Assembly: GCA_030442055.1 (NCBI GenBank)
Contig: JAUJEB010000006.1
Location: 186,001 to 250,000, forward strand
Source: Agaribacillus aureus
GTDB taxonomy: Bacteria; Bacteroidota; Bacteroidia; Cytophagales; Cyclobacteriaceae
Reading direction: 5' to 3'
DNA: 64,000 bases
Shown: positions 56,112-64,000 of the stretch, in pieces
How positions within the stretch are numbered: position 1 is the first letter of the stretch
Layout: each line of letters opens with the position of its first letter
Program-made: the position numbers and the translations under genes
The notes under the pieces: model-generated
What the model was told of the DNA's origin: nothing
What the model saw: the letters and a program-made list of their open reading frames with translations, nothing else
The model's database searches: none

Positions 56112-56708
56112 ATGAGTGAATTACCCATATTTTTAAAACAATTGATGGCCCAGAAGACGCTTTGGGCTATTATCATTACCGGAAATTTTTCAGAGGTTAA
56201 AAAAAGCGATTTAGCGTATGTGTTTAATACTCCTATTTCTTTGGAAGTTAACAATTTGTCCCTGGGAGATGGGTTGTTTTTTGAAAGTGTTAATCTAAGG
56301 AAAAACCCACCAGATATGCCGGAGTTTGATTCTATTGAGGAACTCAATGAATATTTAGTAACTTTGGATTGTGACCTGCAAAATTATGAAAAAATAACTT
56401 TAAGCTTTCATACATTGGATCCGTCATACTATACTGATCCGGAGAGATTCTTTGGTGCCGGAAACGTATCATCAAGATATGAGTTTGATCCCGAAAACAG
56501 AAAATTTACGGATAAGGTCAAATACCATGTGATTGAATATCCAAATTTTGAAGTGCCCATGTATATATCTGTTTCGGAGTTTATGCTTGGCAAGTTTTCA
56601 ATTACCGCAACCATCCCCAAATCCGGTAAGTTTAAAAGTAGGAGGCCATGGTTAGATTATCTAAACAGCATTGATCCTTCCAAAATTGAAATTCATAGGA
56701 ATGATTAA
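56112..56708 (+). CDS. Hypothetical protein
   Basis: The 198-residue protein has no signal peptide or membrane helix. It has acidic mid regions (FDSIEELNEYLVTLDCDLQNYEKI) and a basic end (KSGKFKSRRPWLDYLNSIDPSKIEIHRND). No family is recognised. Neighbours on both sides are unrelated, and it sits before the broken recombinase in an accessory-looking stretch. Confidence 0.55.
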   Translation: MSELPIFLKQLMAQKTLWAIIITGNFSEVKKSDLAYVFNTPISLEVNNLSLGDGLFFESVNLRKNPPDMPEFDSIEELNEYLVTLDCDLQNYEKITLSFHTLDPSYYTDPERFFGAGNVSSRYEFDPENRKFTDKVKYHVIEYPNFEVPMYISVSEFMLGKFSITATIPKSGKFKSRRPWLDYLNSIDPSKIEIHRND

Positions 56709-56850
56709 TGTTATTGAGGTAACTGGTTGTAATGATTCAATAAATGACGGCTTGGTGAGACTTACCTTCTTTTCCCTTTTGGAATAGCTAGTAAGTTTCA
56801 TAAATTGGTATCATTAATTATTCTCATGTTTTACCCTTTAATGATACCTG

Positions 56851-57445
56851 ATGATCATTGGTTATGCTAGGGTTTCGACCCAAGATCAAAAGCTTGAATT
56901 GCAGCTAGCCGCCCTGGAGAAATACGGTTGTGAAAAATATTTCAAGAAAAACAAACCGCTGTCCGGAACTGGATAAGATGGTTGCTCATTTGCGGGAAGG
57001 CGATACGGTGGTAGTCTGGAAACTTGATCGTCTGGGCCAGTCCCTACGCCACCTAGTTAATCTGGTGGGATCCTTCAATGAAATGGGTGTAGACTTTGTA
57101 AGCATCAACAACCACATCGATACCACCTCTTCTCAAGGCCGGCTGATGTTCAACATCTTTGCTTCCTTTGCCGAGTTTGAACGGGAGTTGATTAGCGAGC
57201 GTACTGAAGCCGGATTGGCCAATGCGAGAAGGCATGGCCGTAGGGGTGGGTGGAAACCTGGTTTGTCAAAGCAAGCAAAAATCAAAGCCTGGGCCGCATT
57301 GAAAAGATCAAGGGATTTTAATGTTCCAATTTCTCAGATCCAACAGGAGTTGGGTCTGTCTAAAGCAACATATTATCGATACTTGCAATGGACGGAAGAG
57401 GAAGAGAGGTCTAACGGCAAAATTATTGCTAAAGCCAGTAAATGA
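56851..57445 (+). pseudogene. Serine recombinase (Pin/resolvase type), broken in the catalytic domain
   Basis: The first part (56851 on) reads MIIGYARVSTQDQKLELQ, with the catalytic Ser, then runs out of frame at about 56960. The rest continues in another frame as NRCPELDKMVAHLREGDTVVVWKLDRLGQSLRHLVNLV through the E helix (FAEFERELISERTEAGL) to an HTH (ISQIQQELGLSKATYYRYL). Compared with usual invertases about seven codons near the F..PELDKM linker are missing, so a deletion rather than programmed slippage explains the shift. It is a likely remnant of a mobile element. Confidence 0.8.
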
Positions 57446-57637
57446 TTATCAGAAGGAATGAAAAAGCGAAAACCCATATACCATGCTAATAATATCAAAC
57501 CTTTAAATTTATGTGGTGAAACCTTGGGTAATAGGATTGAATATATCACCAAATTAGAATAGTGGTAATAATTGATAAATTAAACAAGGCATAATGAATT
57601 TTATTATATCACTAGTGCGAATTTAATGAAGGGAAAT

Positions 57638-58141
57638 ATGAAAAAGATTCTGATTTTTTTATATACAACACTGTTCTACACAATCACAGCAAATGGACAG
57701 AATTTTTTCTTCATTAATGAAGAAAGCTACTCTTGCAGCGAAACCTTTACCTTACAATCCAATTCTGATGATCCCGACGTTAATGACTTAAACGTTATAC
57801 TTGCTAAGGATGGTACGACAGCAATTTTTATAGTAAGTACAAAAATCGTGTCAACAGTTAGAATAAGCGGGAAACTAATTATCTATCTTGATGATGGAAC
57901 GGTTATATCTTGCATTGATAGGGGGATTAAAGACAATGTAGACGATATTGCCTCAACTGCTTACCAATTAACAAATGAGGAATTGGGCAAAATGAAAAAA
58001 AGTAATATTAATACGGTAAGGTATGAAATAAAATGTGCCGAATGTCTAATAAATCTTTATGAAGGAAATTATACCGCTTCAAATAAAGGAAGTTCTAAAA
58101 CTGATTTTCCTGTTTTAATATCTGATTTTTTTGAAAATTAA
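57638..58141 (+). CDS. Hypothetical secreted protein
   Basis: The ATG at 57638 (MKKILIFLYTTLFYTITANGQ) follows AGGGA and gives a signal peptide; 57626 is an upstream alternative. The product of about 167 residues has no recognised domain. It has four cysteines, two in a CAEC segment near the end. The region is AT-rich, unlike the sugar loci. Confidence 0.6.
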   Translation: MKKILIFLYTTLFYTITANGQNFFFINEESYSCSETFTLQSNSDDPDVNDLNVILAKDGTTAIFIVSTKIVSTVRISGKLIIYLDDGTVISCIDRGIKDNVDDIASTAYQLTNEELGKMKKSNINTVRYEIKCAECLINLYEGNYTASNKGSSKTDFPVLISDFFEN

Positions 58142-58317
58142 TAACCGTGCGATTACAACGGTTCAAGACATATGGGAATGGACCTTATAATAGTTAGTCT
58201 CACAAAACACTCTTATTCGTCAACTATCGGTAAATCAAATTGGATCAATTATTGTATATCTGCTTTAGGGAGTAATAAGATGCCTTTATGTGCGTTACTG
58301 TTAAATCAATCTAAATA

Positions 58318-59109
58318 TTGAAATTTTTTTTTACCATAATCGCTGTTTTTTGTTGTAACCTGATCTGGGGACAATGCTATAATGGAGAAATTCCTGTACA
58401 AAAAGATAGTTGGGGAATAGGCCTGATTTCAATACCCGTTAGTTCAACCATTGTAGTTAAAAATGGAAATTCACATCAAAAACTAGGTATACTTAAAAGA
58501 TCAAAAGAAGGTTTTATAACTTTTGAAATTCACGACAAAAAAAAGCTCGATGAGAGTCATTTAGACGTAATTAATAATTTTCGTTCTGGCAATTTTCTGT
58601 CTATCGGTCATCCTGCAAATAAATATTTAACAGTTCAATCAACATCAATAAACGGAGATTATCACGTACTGAATGTTGGCCTGGAAAATGCAATTGTTAA
58701 TAAAACGGATATTGAAAAAGTTGGGGGTAAGTTTTACAAATACAATAAATTACTTAAGGTAATGGATAGTCTTCCTTCAAAATGGAGAAATAACTATTTA
58801 TGCTCTGCCTTGAGTGTCTCATTAAAAGACAGGTGTTTAAATCTTAGAAAATCACCGAATGTCAAATCTGAAAAAATAATATGCATAAATAGGCATTTCC
58901 AAGTTGAATTATACAAAGCGATATACCTAAAAATCATTTCTCCCGGACTTGGGAATTGGATTAAAGTAGAGGCGCAGGAATATGTGGTTGATAACTTAAT
59001 AAATGGTGAAGAATGCCCATTGGTGAAAGGTAAATTATATAAGGGGTGGATTAAATATTTAGATGATACAGGCCAGCCGAATATTTGGTACTATGTCTCG
59101 AGTTATTGA
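58318..59109 (+). CDS. Hypothetical secreted protein with SH3-like segment
   Basis: The frame starts with TTG at 58318 and reads a signal peptide ending NLIWGQ, so that start is accepted. The 263-residue product has a bacterial SH3-like segment near residue 175 (LNLRKSPNVKSEKII) that is typical of ligand- or wall-binding folds. No enzyme motif is seen. It follows another orphan secreted gene in the AT-rich stretch. Confidence 0.6.
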   Translation: MKFFFTIIAVFCCNLIWGQCYNGEIPVQKDSWGIGLISIPVSSTIVVKNGNSHQKLGILKRSKEGFITFEIHDKKKLDESHLDVINNFRSGNFLSIGHPANKYLTVQSTSINGDYHVLNVGLENAIVNKTDIEKVGGKFYKYNKLLKVMDSLPSKWRNNYLCSALSVSLKDRCLNLRKSPNVKSEKIICINRHFQVELYKAIYLKIISPGLGNWIKVEAQEYVVDNLINGEECPLVKGKLYKGWIKYLDDTGQPNIWYYVSSY

Positions 59110-59493
59110 AAAAATAATAGAAACTATAATGCATTAAGTTGACGAAATTTTCACTTAAGGCCAGGTTAATCAAGCTAAGTCAGCAGTATTATTTGGCTGT
59201 TGTAAATTTTCATAAAATCGCTGATATCAAACGGCCGACAATCGTTTTAAAATAAGTCTCACAAAACCCTCCATTTAATTTTTTAAAAAGACTGGCTCAC
59301 ATTTTTAAATAGATCATCTCAAAAAGGCAGGAAAATGAGGCCTTTTAAAAGCAATCTGGCCAGCCCGCGTGTACCTGCACACTTTCTCCACCTAAACCAC
59401 ATTGATCAATAACGTCTAAGCATAGGCTAAAATCTGGTCAGAAAATGCCAAATAATATCCATAGCTTTATCATACTACCAAACTTCATAAAAC
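59110..59493. other. 384-bp gap without a gene
   Basis: No coding region is supported. A weak hairpin (AAAAGGC at 59322-59328 with GCCTTTT at 59340-59346) is present. TCTCACAAAAC recurs here and at about 58199, a short direct repeat of unknown meaning. Confidence 0.4.
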
Positions 59494-62400
59494 ATGCGAC
59501 TACTTAATACAAAAATGAAGTGGGCACTGCTCTCACTTTCAATCCTTGCTTTTTTATCCCTGACTTACTTTTTAACAACTGATAGAAATTCCTTCTCAGA
59601 GACATACCCGGAATCTGCCCCGGCATATGGATCGGAATACGGTTACGAACAAGAGGAATCAGAAGAAGAGATCGCATTTGAAATGGCCATGGATAAACAG
59701 AACGAAGCTTATGACGAGATCGATTTTGACGACCTAAGCCCCGCAGAGCTGGCAGCCTATGAGCTGAAGATGCAAAAGTTAAAAGCGTCCGGTTTCAATT
59801 TTGCAGCTGTATTAAAAGAACAGCGCCACCAGGAGCATATGACCGGCATTATGAGCTACGCCAACGGTGTGGTTACAGGTGAATGGCAGACCAAATTACC
59901 AGTACCCGCGCCTAAAATTGGTGGCGGCATTGGTAATGGCTACCGCGTAGACGGATCCGTGTATGACCCCGTTAACGATAAGATCTATGCTGTTTCAACT
60001 CCTGGCCATTTATACAGGGTTAGCAAAACAGGCCAATTGCAGTGGACGCTATTGGATCACAAGGGAAAATATAAGAAGATCTTTTTTGGGTTCAACCTTC
60101 CCAATGGCACTTTTAGAATGGTGAAAAATGAACAACCCGAGGCGCTTATTGGTCATTTAAGCTATTCCGATGATGAAGGCCAAACGTGGACACCAGCCAC
60201 CGGCGCGCTGCTACAGAATAATTGGGCAGATAATGGATTCAAAGCGGTGGTGAATGGCAATACCAGGTTATTTGCCCTCGGTGATCACAAAGATGGTGCT
60301 AACGTTAAAACCAAATATGTATTCATGTCCCAGGATCTGGGGTTGACGTTTACCGAGTCATCATTGAATTTCAAAAGTTCGGACCACCAGATACAATTAC
60401 TAAAAACCTATCATAACGACCAACCCTATCTATTTGTAAGAACAAAGGCCACGAATGTCATTACAATTTACAAATACAACGATACCGCCGGTGATTTCCA
60501 ATTATTACATACCTTGTCGGGAACATATACTGACTTCAAAAGGGCTTTAGGCACATTTTCAGGAGGGAAGGTGCATTTTTATATTGCTGAAACACCAAAC
60601 AATATTCATTACTCGGATGATGAGGGTGCCACGTGGGCTATTATGACGACAACCAATACCAAGTCATTAAAAGAGATTCATCCCGATCAGCCCAGCACTG
60701 TATTTAGGGGTTTTGTTGATGTCAATATGTCAACGGATTTTGGTGTAACCTTTAACAGTTTCGGGCACAAGCTGGGATGGGACCTGAGACACATGACTTT
60801 TCATCAGAAAACCAATGGCGACTATTTTGCCTTGATAGGAATGGATTTTGGCTGTTTCATATCAGATGTGGCCACAGATACAGCCAGCTATCAGGCGCTT
60901 AACAGCGGTGCGCCGATTGCCTTGATGTACGACGCGGTGTCCAACGAGCGATTTAATACGGTTCACGCGGGCCATCAGGATAAGGGAGCATCCGGGTTTC
61001 TTGATACAGCGCAGGTGGTGACAAGAAAAGGCCTGGCGGGAACTGATATTTTGAGGATATCTTATGCCAAAGGTGGCGAATCTATCTGGGTTTGGTTTTA
61101 CACCGGCAAAATTCGACACCTATTCAATTTTGCCAGCCCGAATTACATCGATGAGAAGGCCGATGTAGCCAGTGGTTTTGGCAATTGGACCTCTCGCAAT
61201 ATTATCCCTTCACCAGACACTACCGAAGATGTTATTTACGGAGCCTGGGGTAATAGTCTTCAGAAGTTTACCTATGCCAACGGAGTCGCTACCAAAACCA
61301 CGCATACCTATGATTTTGGTAAAGACCTATCCGGATTTGGCTACTCCACGTCAAATACCGACAGATGGTATGTGTCGGCCGCAGACGGGCAGTTCTTCCA
61401 CTCCAACGATGGAGGAGTATCTTTTACGGCGACAACCTATGCCGGAAGTACACCGACCAGTGGTGGAGGCTACCGAAAGGGCAGGCATGTTATCCGTGTT
61501 TCAAAAACCAATCCGGATCTGGTATTTTATGCCGGCAATAACAAGCACTTCCTGATATCTCAGGATGGTGGGGTGACTTTCTCTGATCATATAGCCGGTT
61601 TCGAGGGAACCAAGATAAAGGACCTTGCCATAGCGGATGGCGACAAATATATATTTGCGGCCTGTGCAACAGCAGGCCCATGGGTCTATTCGGTCGATGA
61701 TGACTTGTGGTATCCGATGGACGGTCCGGATGTGCCTAATGTTGATTTTACCGATGTTGAATTTATTAGCAGCAAGAACATTGTCAGATTTGCTACTTAC
61801 GGTACCGGTATTCAGGATTTTATCTTGAATACAACTTTACCTGGCGGTGGAGGTCCTCCCGGTGGTGGTACCACTTATTATTACATAGAGAATAAGGACA
61901 ACGGTGTGAAAATACGACCTGAAACCGCCCTCGACGGTGCAAAAATGATCAAAACCTCTTCAACTACCACAGACAATTGGGTGCAATGGGAAAAAATTGA
62001 TACGGACAATGGCTTTTTCCATCTCAAAAATCGCGAGACCGGGAAACATTTCAAACCGGTGGGTACAGGTGATAATTCCCTCATGGAGCAGGTGCCTGAT
62101 ACCCAGGTTGATAACTGGACACAATGGGAGACCGTGGATACTGGAACAGGAGATGGTTATGTCCATATTTTTAACAGGGAAACCGGTAAAAAGATCAGAC
62201 GTCTTTCGGGTTCCAATATTCAGAACGCAAGTGCCAGTGCCACAGGTGATTGGACAAGATGGAAACTTGTAAATACAGCCGGAGCCGGGGCCCGGTTATC
62301 GATGGTAAAGGAGGCGGTAGCCAATGAAATATCTCCCTTAAAAGGATTTCGCCTGGAAGCAAATTATCCAAATCCTTTTAAGAATAAAACAACAATTCAC

Positions 62401-62622
62401 TTTACCTTACCACAAGATCAGCTTGTATATATGGAAGTATATAATGAGATCGGGCAGAAGGTTCGTACCCTTTTAGATGGTGTTGAGCATACTTCAGGAT
62501 CGTATAGTTATCAGTGGGACGGACGTGATGGATCGGGGAAAACCCTTCCGGATAATACGTATTTTATCAAAATAAAGGCAGGCAGGTACCAGGCCACCAG
62601 CCGGGCGGTATTGAGGAAGTAG
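59494..62622 (+). CDS. T9SS-exported BNR/sialidase-like protein with carbohydrate-binding-like tail
   Basis: The 1042-residue protein has an N-terminal signal/anchor, a long BNR/Asp-box propeller region with SDDEGQTWTP, SDDEGATWAI and SNDGGVSFTA repeats, and a Gly/Pro-rich linker near 790 (PGGGGPPGGGTT). It continues with a three-part RICIN-like segment (about 795-930; YYYIENKDNGVKIRP, HLKNRETGKHFKP, HIFNRETGKKIRR) and a C-terminal T9SS/FlgD-like sorting domain (NYPNPFKNKTTIHF). It is probably exported and sugar binding. A lyase or hydrolase function is possible but no catalytic set is evident. Confidence 0.8.
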   Translation: MRLLNTKMKWALLSLSILAFLSLTYFLTTDRNSFSETYPESAPAYGSEYGYEQEESEEEIAFEMAMDKQNEAYDEIDFDDLSPAELAAYELKMQKLKASGFNFAAVLKEQRHQEHMTGIMSYANGVVTGEWQTKLPVPAPKIGGGIGNGYRVDGSVYDPVNDKIYAVSTPGHLYRVSKTGQLQWTLLDHKGKYKKIFFGFNLPNGTFRMVKNEQPEALIGHLSYSDDEGQTWTPATGALLQNNWADNGFKAVVNGNTRLFALGDHKDGANVKTKYVFMSQDLGLTFTESSLNFKSSDHQIQLLKTYHNDQPYLFVRTKATNVITIYKYNDTAGDFQLLHTLSGTYTDFKRALGTFSGGKVHFYIAETPNNIHYSDDEGATWAIMTTTNTKSLKEIHPDQPSTVFRGFVDVNMSTDFGVTFNSFGHKLGWDLRHMTFHQKTNGDYFALIGMDFGCFISDVATDTASYQALNSGAPIALMYDAVSNERFNTVHAGHQDKGASGFLDTAQVVTRKGLAGTDILRISYAKGGESIWVWFYTGKIRHLFNFASPNYIDEKADVASGFGNWTSRNIIPSPDTTEDVIYGAWGNSLQKFTYANGVATKTTHTYDFGKDLSGFGYSTSNTDRWYVSAADGQFFHSNDGGVSFTATTYAGSTPTSGGGYRKGRHVIRVSKTNPDLVFYAGNNKHFLISQDGGVTFSDHIAGFEGTKIKDLAIADGDKYIFAACATAGPWVYSVDDDLWYPMDGPDVPNVDFTDVEFISSKNIVRFATYGTGIQDFILNTTLPGGGGPPGGGTTYYYIENKDNGVKIRPETALDGAKMIKTSSTTTDNWVQWEKIDTDNGFFHLKNRETGKHFKPVGTGDNSLMEQVPDTQVDNWTQWETVDTGTGDGYVHIFNRETGKKIRRLSGSNIQNASASATGDWTRWKLVNTAGAGARLSMVKEAVANEISPLKGFRLEANYPNPFKNKTTIHFTLPQDQLVYMEVYNEIGQKVRTLLDGVEHTSGSYSYQWDGRDGSGKTLPDNTYFIKIKAGRYQATSRAVLRK

Positions 62623-62771
62623 GACCTTTTGATTTTTCTATCGGACATATTGGTCTGTCGGAACTTGAGTACTTGGGTTCTGGCAGGCCAATTGTCTTTA
62701 TATGATCATCCGGTTAAATTAATGCCAGCTTTTAATTATTAAACATTGGATAATAAATGCTTTGAAAACTG

Positions 62772-63641
62772 TCAGTAGTTATCGAGGAGTTTATGGTACT
62801 CCGAGGGAGTGCAGTGGGTAATGGCTTTGAATTTCCGATTGAAACTTGAAATAGTATTAAAGCCGCATTGAAAACTAATTTCGAGGATGGACAACTCTTT
62901 ATTTCGCAGCAGTTCACGCGATTTTTGAATTCTCAGTTCCGTTAAAAACTGAATATAAGTCTTTCTTGTTCTCTTCTTGAAAAAGCGACAAAAGGAGGAA
63001 GGCGCCATGGCGGCTATATCGGCTACCTCCTCCAGGCTGATGGGGCGATGATACTCGGCCAGTGTAAAGTCAATAATGTCATTTAACCTTTTGCCTTCTA
63101 TCTCATCAACTTTATAGTTTACCATATCTGACGAAAGCTTCCTGCCTTCGGTGCATTTGGTCAGCAATTCGATGATGCTGAGAAACTTCATGAATTTATC
63201 TAAGCCGCGGGCGTGGACCATTTGCTTCATTTTCGGCAAAACTAATTTTCGGGTTTTATCTCCAACCCGTACCCCTTTCTTTGCTTTATTGATAAAAACC
63301 CTGAAAATCTCCAGCTCACTGAACCGGGAGAGCATTTCCCGGAAGGCGCCTTGGTCAAAAAAAATAGAAATAGAATGCGAAATCAATTTACTGCCCTTAT
63401 CTAAGTAGGAGGGACCACTTTTGAATACATGCGGTTGATTTTCGCCGATGATGAATACATCTCCGGGTTTGAAGCCTCCTATATAATCACCGACAAGCAA
63501 TTGCCCGGTGCCATTGATAATTGAGGTGATCTGTAGTTCAGGGTGTTGGTGAACGGTGTCGTAAAAATAAGCCTGCTTGTCTTCCTGAACCAGGCAAATA
63601 GCGTCGGTTTCCCTTGGAATTTTAAATTTGACAATTTTCAT
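62772..63641 (-). CDS. AraC-family regulator with cupin sensing domain
   Basis: I start at the ATG at 63641 (MKIVKFKIPRETD); the longer frame would overlap the sulfatase gene. The 289-residue protein has an N-terminal cupin (YFYDTVHQHPELQITSIINGTGQLLVGD, ENQPHVFKSG) and a C-terminal AraC HTH (ISLEEVADIAAMAPSSFCRFFKKRTRKTYIQFLTELRI; LSILEISFQCGFNTISSFNRKFKAITHCTPSEYHKL). Sugar-induced activation of the adjacent sulfatase-containing locus is likely. Confidence 0.88.
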   Translation of the reverse strand: MKIVKFKIPRETDAICLVQEDKQAYFYDTVHQHPELQITSIINGTGQLLVGDYIGGFKPGDVFIIGENQPHVFKSGPSYLDKGSKLISHSISIFFDQGAFREMLSRFSELEIFRVFINKAKKGVRVGDKTRKLVLPKMKQMVHARGLDKFMKFLSIIELLTKCTEGRKLSSDMVNYKVDEIEGKRLNDIIDFTLAEYHRPISLEEVADIAAMAPSSFCRFFKKRTRKTYIQFLTELRIQKSRELLRNKELSILEISFQCGFNTISSFNRKFKAITHCTPSEYHKLLDNY

Positions 63642-63699
63642 GCTGGCTGACAGTCGATAGTTTTGGCCTTTATTCCGGGATATTTCAAAAATTCCTATA

Positions 63700-64000
63700 T
63701 TAATCGGCGGGGAGCAAAGGAACTTTCGCATCTACATCTTTTTTCCACTGCTCCAGTTTATCATTTAATATTTTTACCTTATCCGGCATTTTTTCCGCCT
63801 CATCAATTTTCTCCGAGATATCATTTTTCAGGTTAAAGAGTTCAAATGTTTTTCCGTCATACCTTTTTATGAGTTTCCAGTTGCCATCGCGAATAACGCT
63901 ATAAGGCACAACGTCGCTACCGCGGTAGTGAGGAAAGTGCCAAAACAAACTTCGTGCGGGACTTGCTGACGGGTTTTGTAAAACCGGTAATATATCAATT
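63700..64000 (-). CDS. Sulfatase (family S1), C-terminal part, cut by window edge
   Basis: The frame is open from the window end to a stop at 63700, and about 100 C-terminal residues are visible. DILPVLQNPSASPARSLFWHFPHYRG, VIRDGNWKLIKRYDG and ELFNLKNDISEKIDEA are the typical C-terminal segments of type I sulfatases that remove sulfate esters from algal glycans. The catalytic Cys/Ser site lies outside the window. The gene is co-directional with the AraC regulator, 58 bp away, and likely belongs to the next polysaccharide locus. Confidence 0.88.
   Translation of the reverse strand, partial: IDILPVLQNPSASPARSLFWHFPHYRGSDVVPYSVIRDGNWKLIKRYDGKTFELFNLKNDISEKIDEAEKMPDKVKILNDKLEQWKKDVDAKVPLLPAD

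Noticed and set aside
56900-56975. Possible programmed frameshift in the serine recombinase (AAGAAAAAC stretch)
   Set aside because: The change needed is +1, the heptamer is not a good slippery site, and about seven expected codons are missing, so a deletion explains it better.
63642-63731. Longer start of the AraC regulator
   Set aside because: It would overlap the sulfatase coding end; the ATG at 63641 begins directly before the cupin domain.

Overview
The window looks like a chromosomal segment of a marine, algal-polysaccharide-degrading member of the Bacteroidota, most likely Cytophagales-like. The signs are a SusC/SusD pair, type IX secretion (T9SS) C-terminal sorting domains, DUF4199 and LuxR neighbours, many lipoproteins, and a moderate GC content. 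No tRNA, rRNA, CRISPR array or intact insertion sequence was seen.

Region 1 (1-3000) is a minus-strand sugar operon: an FCD-type GntR regulator, an ACS-type MFS transporter, a lyxose-isomerase-like cupin and a truncated xylose-isomerase-like TIM barrel. A perfect palindrome sits in front of the regulator. Region 2 (3200-7000) is a mixed stretch: an acyl hydrolase, an HxlR regulator divergent from a thioredoxin, and a two-gene operon of a polynucleotide-kinase-like protein and a Thg1-like 3'-5' RNA polymerase. Three copies of a dispersed repeat (about 5.5, 7.1 and 8.7 kb) bracket the kinase/Thg1 pair and the next gene.

Region 3 (7375-31728) is the metabolic core. The minus strand carries GH2, GH117, Zn-dehydrogenase, SDR, aldehyde dehydrogenase, 3,6-anhydro-L-galactonate cycloisomerase, aldose epimerase, a RhaT-like permease and a second GH117. 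This reads as an agar-disaccharide pathway. GH2 and GH117 would cut agaro-oligosaccharides to D-galactose and 3,6-anhydro-L-galactose. The dehydrogenase and cycloisomerase would give 2-keto-3-deoxy-L-galactonate, and the Zn-dehydrogenase plus SDR could turn it into 2-keto-3-deoxy-D-gluconate. Divergently, the plus strand carries a TPR/HTH membrane regulator, a DUF5060 protein, a FadR-type regulator, a GH29 enzyme, D-galactonate dehydratase, a GntP permease, an SMP-30 lactonase and an unclassified glucuronidase-like protein. This looks like a galactonate branch. The endo-agarases, KDG kinase and KDPG aldolase are not in the window.

Region 4 (31767-43241) is a minus-strand SusC, SusD, FG-GAP/UnbV and DUF5107-TPR cluster for uptake and surface handling of glycans. 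Region 5 (43800-59500) is accessory: an ECF sigma operon, a broken esterase gene, a DUF4143 ATPase, an XRE regulator with striking palindromic repeats, a T9SS YCF48-like protein, LuxR/DUF4199, AraC/DHFR-like genes, a broken serine recombinase and several orphan genes. Region 6 (59494-64000) has a large T9SS-exported BNR-repeat protein with a carbohydrate-binding-like tail, an AraC regulator and the 3' end of a sulfatase gene, which suggests that another polysaccharide locus begins just beyond the window.
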